Below are positions 54,673-62,511 of a stretch of DNA of 64,000 nt, in pieces. The DNA is taken from assembly GCA_016717335.1 (NCBI GenBank), contig JADKFS010000001.1, forward strand, positions 1,116,001-1,180,000, given 5' to 3'. Positions within the stretch are counted from its first letter, which is position 1. Each line of letters opens with the position of its first letter. The notes under the pieces are model-generated. The model was given only the letters and a program-made list of their open reading frames with translations. It searched no databases and had not been told where the DNA came from. Source of the stretch: Candidatus Ribeiella danica (GTDB lineage: Bacteria > Chloroflexota > Chloroflexia > Chloroflexales > Roseiflexaceae). The position numbers and the translations under genes were made by a program.

Positions 54673-57441
54673 TTATAGGGATACCGAATCAATATTGCTG
54701 GTCGCTCCCTGCCCACACCCATAGTTGGGAATAACGTAGTACCAGTATGTGTTGCCTGCCGTCACATTAAAGTCATTGAAGGCGTTCCCGGCCCTGTTAT
54801 TGCGTATTTGGGTGTAGGATCCCGGTTGCCCCGTCGTCGATTTGAAGATATCGTAGTTGGGAGCAGTGTCGGTCCAGTCCAAAATCGCGTGTAAGCCCGA
54901 GTTTGTGCCCGATGTAACTGTCAACGCTGGCGCTGGCTGGCCGCCACACGGCGTCGGCGTATCGGTTGCCAGCGGCGTGAGCGTCCTCGTCGGCGTATCG
55001 CTCGGCGTCGGCGTATCCGTCGGCGTCCTCGTCGGCGTATCCGTCGGCGTCCTCGTCGGCGTATCCGTCGGCGTCGGCGTATCCGTCGGCGTCCGGCTGG
55101 GCGTGGGTGTCCGGCTGGGCGTGGGCGTCCGGCTGGGCGTGGGCGTCCGGCTGGGCGTGGGCGTGGACGTGGGCGGCACGGCCAGGTTCGTCAGCGTGAA
55201 GACGGCCGGCGAGCTGAGCGCGGGCGAGATATTGGCGCTGACGCTGTACGTACCCACGGCCGTGTTCGCCCTCACGGTGACGCTCGCGCGCCCGCGGCTG
55301 TCGGTGGTCGGCTTGCTGCCATTCGGGAAGGTCGCGCTTGCGCCGCCGGCTGGCGCCGTGAAGGTGACCCCCCGCCCGACGATCGGGTTGCCGCCGGCGT
55401 CGCGCACGAGGACATCGAGCGGCGCCGCGAAGTTGGTGCCGATCAGGGTGCTCTGCGGCGTGCCGCCGACCACGACGATGCTGGCGGGCGGGCCGATCGC
55501 GATGTCGAAGCTGTCGCTCGGATCGCTGTTCAGCGTGTCGACCGAGGCGATCAGCGTGTACCCTTTGCCGGGCTTGTCGATGCTCAGGTTGGTAAAGGTC
55601 ACGATCCCGCTCTCTGCGTCGACTGTCGTGAAGCCGCTCAGCCGCCCGCCGCCGGGGTTGTTGTTAATCTCGATCGTGACCGTTCCATTGAAGTTGGTGA
55701 TCACGCTGCCGCTGGCGTCGCGCACCTGCAGCTGCGGCTGCCGGCTCAGCGCGACCCCGCCGGTCGAGTTGCCCGGCTGAACGGTGAAGACCAGCGCGGC
55801 GACGTCGACCGGCGTCGGGGTTGGCGAGCCCTGCGCGGCCGTCGCGGTCGGCGACGGCGAGGGTGTCACGAGCGCGACCGCGCTGCCCGTCGGCGTGGGG
55901 CTGCCCGCGATCGGCGCGAGGACAGTCGGCGTCCAAGTCACGAACGGCAGCGGCGTCCCGCCTGGGACGAACACGTCGGTGCCGGTCGGGATTTCGGCGA
56001 TGATCGTCGGGTTGAAGGCAGGCACCTCCGACGCGGCCGCGTCAGAGGTAGCCTTCGCGTTGGCCGCCTCGGTCTGCAGCTGGGCCTGCTGCTCGGGCGG
56101 CGCGGCGTTGGCGGTCTGCTGGGCGGAGACGGCGGTCTGCTGGGCGGAGACGGCGGTCTGCTGCGCGAAGGTGGCGCCTGGCGAGGGCACCGCCGCCAGG
56201 ACGCCGTAGAGCGGCAGCCGGCCGGCGAGCTGGCTCGGCAGCGAGCCGAACATGCACAGCAGCAGCAGCAGCAGCAGCAGCAGCATCGTCGGGATGGACC
56301 ACAGCGGCAGCAGCGGCTCGCGGATGAACTGGCCCTCGGCCGACTGGGCGCCGGCCTCGCTTGTGGCGCGGACGACGAAGTCGTAGCGCCGCGGCTGGCC
56401 GAACACGCGCTGCTGGGTGCCCACCGTCAGCGGCAGGTCGAGGTACTGGCCCGGCCCGACCTCGACCTGCTCGTGCGGGAAGGAGCACGCCAGCAGCTGC
56501 TCGTCGTCCTCGGCGCTCAGGCCAAAGTGCTCGGGCGCGTTGCCCATGTTGGTGAGCCGCACGCTGTAGACGGCCTGCTCGCGCGCGCGCGCCCGCCGCG
56601 GCGAGAGCTCCAGCGCGCCGAGCGCGAAGGGCTGCACCAGCCAGCGGACGTGCGTCGTGCCATAGTCGGCCGGGTGCTCGGCCGAGCGCGCTCGCACCGT
56701 CACGGCGTACTGGCCGGCCAGGCTGGTGTGCGACTCGGGCGGATCGATCGCGATCGGCACGACCGCCTGGCCGCCCGGCTCGATCGGCAACGGCTGGTCC
56801 GGCGCGTCGATCCACTCCTCCGGGATGCCTTCGACGGACACCAGCACCGCGTCGGGCGTGCTGCCGCGGTTGGTCACGATCGCGCTGATCAGCGCGCGCC
56901 GGCCGGGGATGAGCTCCAGGACATCCTGCCCTGGCGCGAGGCGCACGTCGATCCGGTCGAGCGCCTGGTAGAGCGCGGTGGCACGGGCCGCCGCGGCGGC
57001 TGCGGCGGCCGTTGGCGCCGGTCGAGCGGCCGGGGCCGCTCGACCGGCCGGGACAGGTCCGCGCTGCAGCTTGAGCGAGTACGGGCCGATCTGGAGCGTT
57101 TCGCCGGGCGCCCACGGCTGGCGCTGCTGCGGGCTGAGGCTGCGGCTGCCGAGCTGCGTGCCGCTGCGCCCGCCCAGGTCGGTGATCCAGGCCTGCTGGC
57201 CGTCCCAGTCGATCCGGGCGTGGTTGCGCGAGACGATCGGCGCCTCGAGCACGATGTCGCTGGTGGGCAGCCGGCCGACCGACAGGCCCGCCGCGCCGAG
57301 CGGGATGGCCGGGCCGGGCCGGCCCTGTGGGTCGCTCAGCTGCACGTAGACAGTCGGCACGTCGGCGACGCTCGGGGCGGGGCTGGGATGCGCTGCCGCG
57401 GCGTCCGCCGGGCGATCTTGGCGCGGAAGGTTTTCCGACAT
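54673..57441 (-). CDS. FHA-domain membrane protein without kinase, Ig-like ectodomain
   Basis: A 922-residue paralog lacking the kinase part. FHA at about 28-130 (VGRLPTSDIVL, VSRNHARIDWDG, LGGRSGTQLG, where the usual Asn before Gly is Ser), two Ig-like domains (about 160-365), transmembrane helix (about 374-394, largely a Leu run), an AQQTAVS heptad-like repeat segment, Thr/Pro linkers, an invasin-like Ig domain (DVLVRDAGGNPIVGRGVTFTAPAGGA), a long TPTPSRTPTDTPT stalk and a C-terminal fibronectin-like domain (LDWTDTAPNYDIFKSTTG). FHA inside and Ig outside suggests a phospho-signal reader or scaffold for the adjacent kinases. Confidence 0.85.
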   Translation of the reverse strand: MSENLPRQDRPADAAAAHPSPAPSVADVPTVYVQLSDPQGRPGPAIPLGAAGLSVGRLPTSDIVLEAPIVSRNHARIDWDGQQAWITDLGGRSGTQLGSRSLSPQQRQPWAPGETLQIGPYSLKLQRGPVPAGRAAPAARPAPTAAAAAAAARATALYQALDRIDVRLAPGQDVLELIPGRRALISAIVTNRGSTPDAVLVSVEGIPEEWIDAPDQPLPIEPGGQAVVPIAIDPPESHTSLAGQYAVTVRARSAEHPADYGTTHVRWLVQPFALGALELSPRRARAREQAVYSVRLTNMGNAPEHFGLSAEDDEQLLACSFPHEQVEVGPGQYLDLPLTVGTQQRVFGQPRRYDFVVRATSEAGAQSAEGQFIREPLLPLWSIPTMLLLLLLLLLCMFGSLPSQLAGRLPLYGVLAAVPSPGATFAQQTAVSAQQTAVSAQQTANAAPPEQQAQLQTEAANAKATSDAAASEVPAFNPTIIAEIPTGTDVFVPGGTPLPFVTWTPTVLAPIAGSPTPTGSAVALVTPSPSPTATAAQGSPTPTPVDVAALVFTVQPGNSTGGVALSRQPQLQVRDASGSVITNFNGTVTIEINNNPGGGRLSGFTTVDAESGIVTFTNLSIDKPGKGYTLIASVDTLNSDPSDSFDIAIGPPASIVVVGGTPQSTLIGTNFAAPLDVLVRDAGGNPIVGRGVTFTAPAGGASATFPNGSKPTTDSRGRASVTVRANTAVGTYSVSANISPALSSPAVFTLTNLAVPPTSTPTPSRTPTPSRTPTPSRTPTPSRTPTDTPTPTDTPTRTPTDTPTRTPTDTPTPSDTPTRTLTPLATDTPTPCGGQPAPALTVTSGTNSGLHAILDWTDTAPNYDIFKSTTGQPGSYTQIRNNRAGNAFNDFNVTAGNTYWYYVIPNYGCGQGATSNIDSVSL
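55091..55162 (-). repeat. 18-bp tandem repeats in the Thr-Pro stalk
   Basis: Four units of GTCCGGCTGGGCGTGGGC (+ strand) encode PTPSRT repeats. Less regular 24-bp units encoding TPTDTPTR occupy about 55000-55090. Confidence 0.85.
56257..56283 (-). repeat. (CAG)9 microsatellite encoding membrane Leu run
   Basis: Nine CAG on the + strand, read as CTG Leu codons on the coding strand, form the centre of the single transmembrane helix. A shorter CAG run at the same place occurs in the kinase at 51282 (about 52100-52119). Confidence 0.9.
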
Positions 57442-57535
57442 CGCCCCACCTCCCCGTCGTCATACGAGCCTGTCGCGACTCGTGGCTGCTCTCGCGTTTC
57501 ACGGTCTAGGAGACTGTCTAGCGCTGTCTCTGGCG

Positions 57536-57577
57536 GGTGGGGTGTGGGGCAGGCGTAGCCTGCCCCACACCCCCACC
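57536..57577. repeat. 19-bp hairpin with GTA loop
   Basis: GGTGGGGTGTGGGGCAGGC (57536-57554) pairs with 57558-57577 with one bulged base. It lies between the FHA-only gene and the truncated kinase gene. Confidence 0.9.
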
Positions 57578-57639
57578 TTGGGGAGGTCGGGGCCTTCGGC
57601 CCTGCCAGACCGCCCCGTCAACATCACTGTGGTGGAGCG

Positions 57640-59526
57640 CTAGCCCGCCGGCGTGATCCAGCTCCCCACCAGCGCGGTCTGAATGAACTGCGCGGTCGCC
57701 TCGCAGGTCTCGTCCCCGGCGACTGCGCGCACCGTCACCTGATGGCGCCGCGATGCGCCGAGCAGCCGCCGGCCGACCTGCACCGCCAGCGCGATCTCGG
57801 CGGTCTGGCCGGGCACCAGCTCGACCTCGGCGCGATCGAGGCGCACGCTCAGCGCCTGGTTCGGGTCGGCGGCGCTCAGGGTGTAGCGTGCGGTCGCGTT
57901 GCCGTCGTTGGTCAGGCGCACGGTATAGTCGGCCTGCTCGCGCCCCTGGCCTTGTTCGGGCACGATCTCGATGTGGCCGCCCGCACAGCGTGCCACCGAC
58001 CAGCGCGCGCGCGCCGCGCCAAGCTCGGCCCCGTCGTCGCGCCCGCGCGCGCGCACGACGATCGGGTAGTCGCCCGCCGCGCCCTCGGGGGTGGCCGGGA
58101 TCTCGATCGTCAGCGCCAGCGTGATCTGCGCGCCGGAGGCCAGCTCGAGCGGGTAGTTGGGCAGCTGCACCCAGTGCGCCGGGATGCCGTCGACGGTGAC
58201 CGTCAGCGCCGCGTTGGGCCCCTGGTTGGCCAGCTTCACCTGCACGAACGCCGGCGTGCCGGGCGTCAGCGTCAGCGCCTCCTGGCCGGACGCGAACGTG
58301 ACGGCGACGCGGTCGGCCGCCGGGTCGGCCAGCTCGAGCCCGAGCGTGAACGGCCCGACCTGCAGCGTCTGCTCGATCGGCCAGACCTGGGGTGTGTGCG
58401 GCGTCAGCGGCTGGCCGGCGAGCCGGGTGCCGCCGCGCGAGCCGAGGTCGGTCACGCGCGCGCGCCGCCCGCTCCAGTCGATCCGCAGGTGGTTGCGCCC
58501 GACCGCCTGGTCGTCGAGCAGCAGGTCGTTGCCGGCCAGCCGCCCGGCGGTCAGCCCGGCCGGCGTCAGCCTGGCGACGCGCAGCGCCCGCCCCTGCGCG
58601 TCGTGCACGCGCACCTGCGGCACGAGCGCGACCTCGGGCGGCGTCGGCTGCTGGGGCACGGCGCCGGCGCCGATCAGGCCGCGCAGCGCGGCCGAGAGCT
58701 CGGCGGCGCTGGCGAAGCGCTCCTCGGGCCGCTTGGCCAGGCAGCGCAGGATCACAGCCTCGACCTCGGCCGGAAGCTCGGCGCGGCTCTGGCGCGGCGG
58801 GAGCGGCTGCTCCTGGACGTGCTTGCGCACCGCCTCGCTGATCGTGCGCGCGCTGAACGGCCGGTAGCCGGTCATCACCTCGTAGAGCACCACGCCCAGC
58901 GCGTAGATATCGCTGCGGGCGTCCAGGTCGATGCCCTGGCACTGCTCGGGCGACATGTAGGCGGGCGTGCCGACGGTGATGCCGGCCGAGGTCAGGCCGC
59001 TGCCTTCGGCCAGCCGCGCCAGGCCGAAATCGCTGACCTTGAGGGTGTACACGCTGGAGCCGCTGTCGGTTCGTCGCCGCAGCAGCAGCAGGTTGTCGGG
59101 CTTGATGTCGCGGTGGATGATGCCGCGCTCGTGGGCGTAGGCCAGCGCGTCGGCGGCCTGGCGCACGAGGTCGAGCGCGAAGTCGATCGGCAGGGTGGTG
59201 CGGCCCTCGTTGGCGCGGCGCTCGAGCAGCGTGCGCAGCGAGCCGTCGGGCAGCAGCTCCATGCGCAGGTAGAAGCGCCCGTTATACTCGTCGAACTCGT
59301 AGATCTCGACAATGTTCGGGTGGCTGAGCGCCGCGACGACCCTGGCCTCCAGGCGGAAGCGCGCCTGGAAGCTGGAGTCCTGCGCGACCGCGTCGAGCAG
59401 CACCTTGACGGCCTCGGGCCGGTCGAGCTTGATGTGATGGGCGCGGTAGACCCGGCCCATCCCGCCCTTGCCGAGCAGCGCGTCGATGCGACAGTTGCCG
59501 ATTGTCTGCCCGATCAGTTCGCTCAC
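57640..59526 (-). CDS. Ser/Thr kinase-FHA protein truncated before the membrane helix
   Basis: A 628-residue paralog with a canonical kinase (1-275; LGKGGMGRVYRAHH, AVKVLL, IIHRDIKPDN, SDFGLARL, GTPAYMSPEQCQG), FHA (about 310-395) and two Ig-like domains. In the FHA domain the Ser of the usual S-R-N-H motif is Gly (VGRNH), and the distal loop reads SRGGT, so phosphothreonine binding may be weak. The protein ends FIQTALVGSWITPAG, exactly where paralogs continue into the transmembrane helix (LVPSWAFPAAAALLALLLLC). It should therefore be soluble, or is a decayed copy. Confidence 0.88.
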   Translation of the reverse strand: MSELIGQTIGNCRIDALLGKGGMGRVYRAHHIKLDRPEAVKVLLDAVAQDSSFQARFRLEARVVAALSHPNIVEIYEFDEYNGRFYLRMELLPDGSLRTLLERRANEGRTTLPIDFALDLVRQAADALAYAHERGIIHRDIKPDNLLLLRRRTDSGSSVYTLKVSDFGLARLAEGSGLTSAGITVGTPAYMSPEQCQGIDLDARSDIYALGVVLYEVMTGYRPFSARTISEAVRKHVQEQPLPPRQSRAELPAEVEAVILRCLAKRPEERFASAAELSAALRGLIGAGAVPQQPTPPEVALVPQVRVHDAQGRALRVARLTPAGLTAGRLAGNDLLLDDQAVGRNHLRIDWSGRRARVTDLGSRGGTRLAGQPLTPHTPQVWPIEQTLQVGPFTLGLELADPAADRVAVTFASGQEALTLTPGTPAFVQVKLANQGPNAALTVTVDGIPAHWVQLPNYPLELASGAQITLALTIEIPATPEGAAGDYPIVVRARGRDDGAELGAARARWSVARCAGGHIEIVPEQGQGREQADYTVRLTNDGNATARYTLSAADPNQALSVRLDRAEVELVPGQTAEIALAVQVGRRLLGASRRHQVTVRAVAGDETCEATAQFIQTALVGSWITPAG

Positions 59527-59763
59527 GGACGTCGCTCCAAGGGGCGCTACGTCGGCCTGCGCGCAGCGCAGATCGAGATCTCATATGCTCGCTGTCGAGG
59601 CATATGGCTCTACTGGTGATGGGAGTAGCTGGCGATAGATCTATTATACACTAGTTGATCGCCATCGCAATCGCCAATTTGGACGTGGTTCTTGCGAACC
59701 TTGCGGTTCTGGGTGGGGGCCGTAAGCTCCCCAAACCTCTCAGGTAGAGCGGATCGTTTAGCT

Positions 59764-62445
59764 TTACGGCTTGAGAATGGGCAGCACGTCGGGCGGCGTG
59801 GCGGTCGGGATGAACGATGGCGTCGGTACCGGCGTGCTGGTCGGCGTGCTGGTCGGCGTCGGCGTCCGCGTGGCGGTCGGCGTGCTGGTTGGCGGCGCGG
59901 TCGGCGTGGTCGCGGTCGGCGAGATTGGCTCTGTCGGCTGCTCCTCGGTCGGCTCCTCGGTCGGCTCCTCGGTCGGCGTGGCAGTCAGCGTCGCGGTTGG
60001 CCGGGCCGCGGCTGTCGTCGTCAGCTGCGCGAGCGCCGTGGTCGTCGCGCCGCTCGCGGCCGCCTGCGCAGTCGTGGTGGCGAGCTGCTGCGCCGCGGCG
60101 GTCGCCGTCTGGCCGGCGCTCGCGAGCACGGTCCCGGCGGTCGCGCTGGCGTCCGGCGTCGCCAGCCCCGTGGCCGTGGGCGACGCGGCAGCGCTTGTCG
60201 GCGTGCCTGTCGGCGTGTCGGTCGGCAGGGCTGTGGCGGCCAGCGTCGTGGGCGCGAGCGTGGGCGCGCCTGGCGCGGGTGTCGGCGCGCCGATCTCGCG
60301 CGGATTTTGCCGCGACACGGCTCCCAGGATGCCGTAGAACGGCAGGCGGCCGGCCATCTGACTGGGCAGCACGCCGAACATACACAGCAGCAGCAGCGCC
60401 AGCAGCGCGGCCGCGGCCGGGAAGGCCCAGCTCGGCACCAGCGCGAGCTGGACGAACTGGGCGGTCGTATCGGCGGCCTCGCCCGCCCCGTCGGTCGGCT
60501 CGGCGCGCACGCTGAAGCGCTGGCCTGCGGGCGGGCCGGCCAGCCGACCGGCGCACTCCAGGTCCAGCCGGGCGCTGGCGGTCTGGCCGGCGGCCACCTC
60601 GATCTGATCCGGCTCGAAGCTATAGCGCAGCATGCCGAGCTCGTCGTCGGCGGCCAGCCGGTAGCGCGCCGCGGCGTTCCCGGTGTTGTGCACCGACACG
60701 CGGTAGCGCGCGCGCGTGCGGCCGCTGGCGCGCGCGGGCGCCACCACCAGCTCGGCCGCGCCGAACGGCAGCACCGTCCAGCGCCCCTCGGCGCTGGCGC
60801 CCTCGGCCGGGCGCTCGCGCGAGCGCACCCGCAGCTTGACCAGCCGATCGCCGGCCTCGCTCTCGGCCGCGCGCGGCACCAGCACGGTCAGCGTCACGGT
60901 GGCCTGCTCGCCCGGCTTCAGCAGCGTCGCCGTGCCCGCCCCGGTGACCCAGCCCTCCGGGATGCCGCTCACCGTCACAGTCAGCAGGTCGTCGACCGAC
61001 CCACGGTTGATCAGCAGCACGCGCAGCGGCACCGCCTGGCCGGGCGGCAGCGCCGCCACCGGGCTCTCCAGCCGGATCTCCAGCCGATCGGTCGCCGCAA
61101 ACGACTGCGACATCTGCCCAAGGTTGAGCGCGCCGGACGCCATGATCCCGATCGGCGGAGTCCCGCGCTGGGCCGGCGGCGCGGGCGGATCGACCCGCAG
61201 CAGGTAGGGCCCGACCCGCAGCTGCGCGCCCCAGGGCCAAGCCTGCGCGGCGTGCGGCGTCAGCGGCTGCCCCTCCAGCGGCGTCCCGCTGCTCGACCCC
61301 AGGTCGGTGACCGTCGCCTGCCGGCCGTCCCAGCTCACCAGCAGGTGGTGGCGCGACACCCCCTCGACGTCGAGCACTAGGTCGTTATCGGCCGCGCGGC
61401 CGACGCTCAGGCTGGGCGCGCCCAGATCGACGATCTGCTGAACGACCCCCTGACCGTCGATCACGCGCAGGCGCGGCGCGCTCGGTCCCGCCGGCGCGTC
61501 GCGCGGGGCGGGCGTGCGGCCCGGCGTGACCGGCGTGGCGCTGGTCAGCTCGCTGAGCATGACCGGCATCACCTGGCTCTGCATGCCCGGCGCATCGCTC
61601 CTGATCACCTGGCGCAGCGCGACGGCCAGCTCCTCCGCGCTGGCGAAGCGCTCCTCGGGCCGCTTGGCCAGGCAGCGCAGGATGATCGCCTCCAGGCGCG
61701 GCGGGATGTCGGGCCGGATATCCCTGGGCGGCGGCGGCGGCTCCTGGATATGCTTGTACGCGGCGTCGACGGCGGTCCTGATGATGAACGGCAGGCGCCC
61801 GGTGGCGACCTCGTAGATCACGATCCCGAGCGAGTAGATGTCGCTGCGGCCGTCCAGGTCGATACCCTGGCACTGCTCGGGCGACATATAGGCGGGCGTG
61901 CCCATCGTCATGCCGCTGGCGGTCAGGTTGCCGCCGTCGTTCAGGCGCGCCAGGCCGAAGTCGCCGATCTTGAGCCGGGGCGGCTCGCCCGGCCCGCCGG
62001 CGAGCAGCAGGTTGTCGGGCTTGATGTCGCGGTGGACCATGCCGTCCTGGCTGTGGGCGAAGGCCAGCCCGTCGGCGGCCTGGCGCAGCAGCTCCAGCTC
62101 CTCGGGCAGCGACCAGCCCTCGCCGCTGACGGCGCGGTCGCGCAGGCGCTCGCGCAGCGATCCCCCGGCGATCAGCTCCATCGCCAGGTAGGCGCGGCCC
62201 ATGTGCTCGCCGAAGTCGTAGATCGTCACGATATTGGGGTGGCTGAGGCTGGCGGCGGCGCGGGCCTCCTTCTGGAAGCGCGCTTGGAAGCTCGGGTCGA
62301 GCGCCATCTGCTCGTGGATGACCTTGATCGCCGCGAGGCGATCGAGGGTGACGTGGCGGCCGCGGAAGACCTGGCCCATGCCGCCGCGGCCGAGCAGCTG
62401 CTCGATCCGGTAGTTGCCGATCGTCTGGCCGATCAGGTCGGTCAT
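59764..62445 (-). CDS. Membrane Ser/Thr kinase-FHA protein with Thr-Pro stalk
   Basis: An 893-residue paralog: kinase (1-275; LGRGGMGQVFRGRH, AIKVIH, MVHRDIKPDN, GDFGLARL, GTPAYMSPEQCQG), FHA (about 320-410; VGRAADNDLVL, VSRHHLLVSWDG, LGSSSGTPLEG), two Ig-like domains (about 440-665), transmembrane helix (about 676-694), then an Ala/Thr-rich segment and a long Thr-Pro/Glu stalk (PTEEPTEEPTEEQPTEPI, TPTPTSTPTSTPVPTP) with no folded external domain. The start MTDLIGQTIGNYRIEQLL matches paralogs. The bare stalk suggests wall anchoring or glycosylation rather than ligand binding. Confidence 0.9.
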   Translation of the reverse strand: MTDLIGQTIGNYRIEQLLGRGGMGQVFRGRHVTLDRLAAIKVIHEQMALDPSFQARFQKEARAAASLSHPNIVTIYDFGEHMGRAYLAMELIAGGSLRERLRDRAVSGEGWSLPEELELLRQAADGLAFAHSQDGMVHRDIKPDNLLLAGGPGEPPRLKIGDFGLARLNDGGNLTASGMTMGTPAYMSPEQCQGIDLDGRSDIYSLGIVIYEVATGRLPFIIRTAVDAAYKHIQEPPPPPRDIRPDIPPRLEAIILRCLAKRPEERFASAEELAVALRQVIRSDAPGMQSQVMPVMLSELTSATPVTPGRTPAPRDAPAGPSAPRLRVIDGQGVVQQIVDLGAPSLSVGRAADNDLVLDVEGVSRHHLLVSWDGRQATVTDLGSSSGTPLEGQPLTPHAAQAWPWGAQLRVGPYLLRVDPPAPPAQRGTPPIGIMASGALNLGQMSQSFAATDRLEIRLESPVAALPPGQAVPLRVLLINRGSVDDLLTVTVSGIPEGWVTGAGTATLLKPGEQATVTLTVLVPRAAESEAGDRLVKLRVRSRERPAEGASAEGRWTVLPFGAAELVVAPARASGRTRARYRVSVHNTGNAAARYRLAADDELGMLRYSFEPDQIEVAAGQTASARLDLECAGRLAGPPAGQRFSVRAEPTDGAGEAADTTAQFVQLALVPSWAFPAAAALLALLLLCMFGVLPSQMAGRLPFYGILGAVSRQNPREIGAPTPAPGAPTLAPTTLAATALPTDTPTGTPTSAAASPTATGLATPDASATAGTVLASAGQTATAAAQQLATTTAQAAASGATTTALAQLTTTAAARPTATLTATPTEEPTEEPTEEQPTEPISPTATTPTAPPTSTPTATRTPTPTSTPTSTPVPTPSFIPTATPPDVLPILKP

Positions 62446-62511
62446 AGTAGTGCTCCGCCCGCCGGCAGGGACGCGCCCGCCAGCGGGTGATCAAACAGGC
62501 GAGTCGCCGCG

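Noticed and set aside
57518..58942. 474-residue frame overlapping the truncated kinase on the minus strand
   Set aside because: Wrong-frame translation of the same gene, Arg/Ala/Gly-rich; it does not supply the missing membrane helix.
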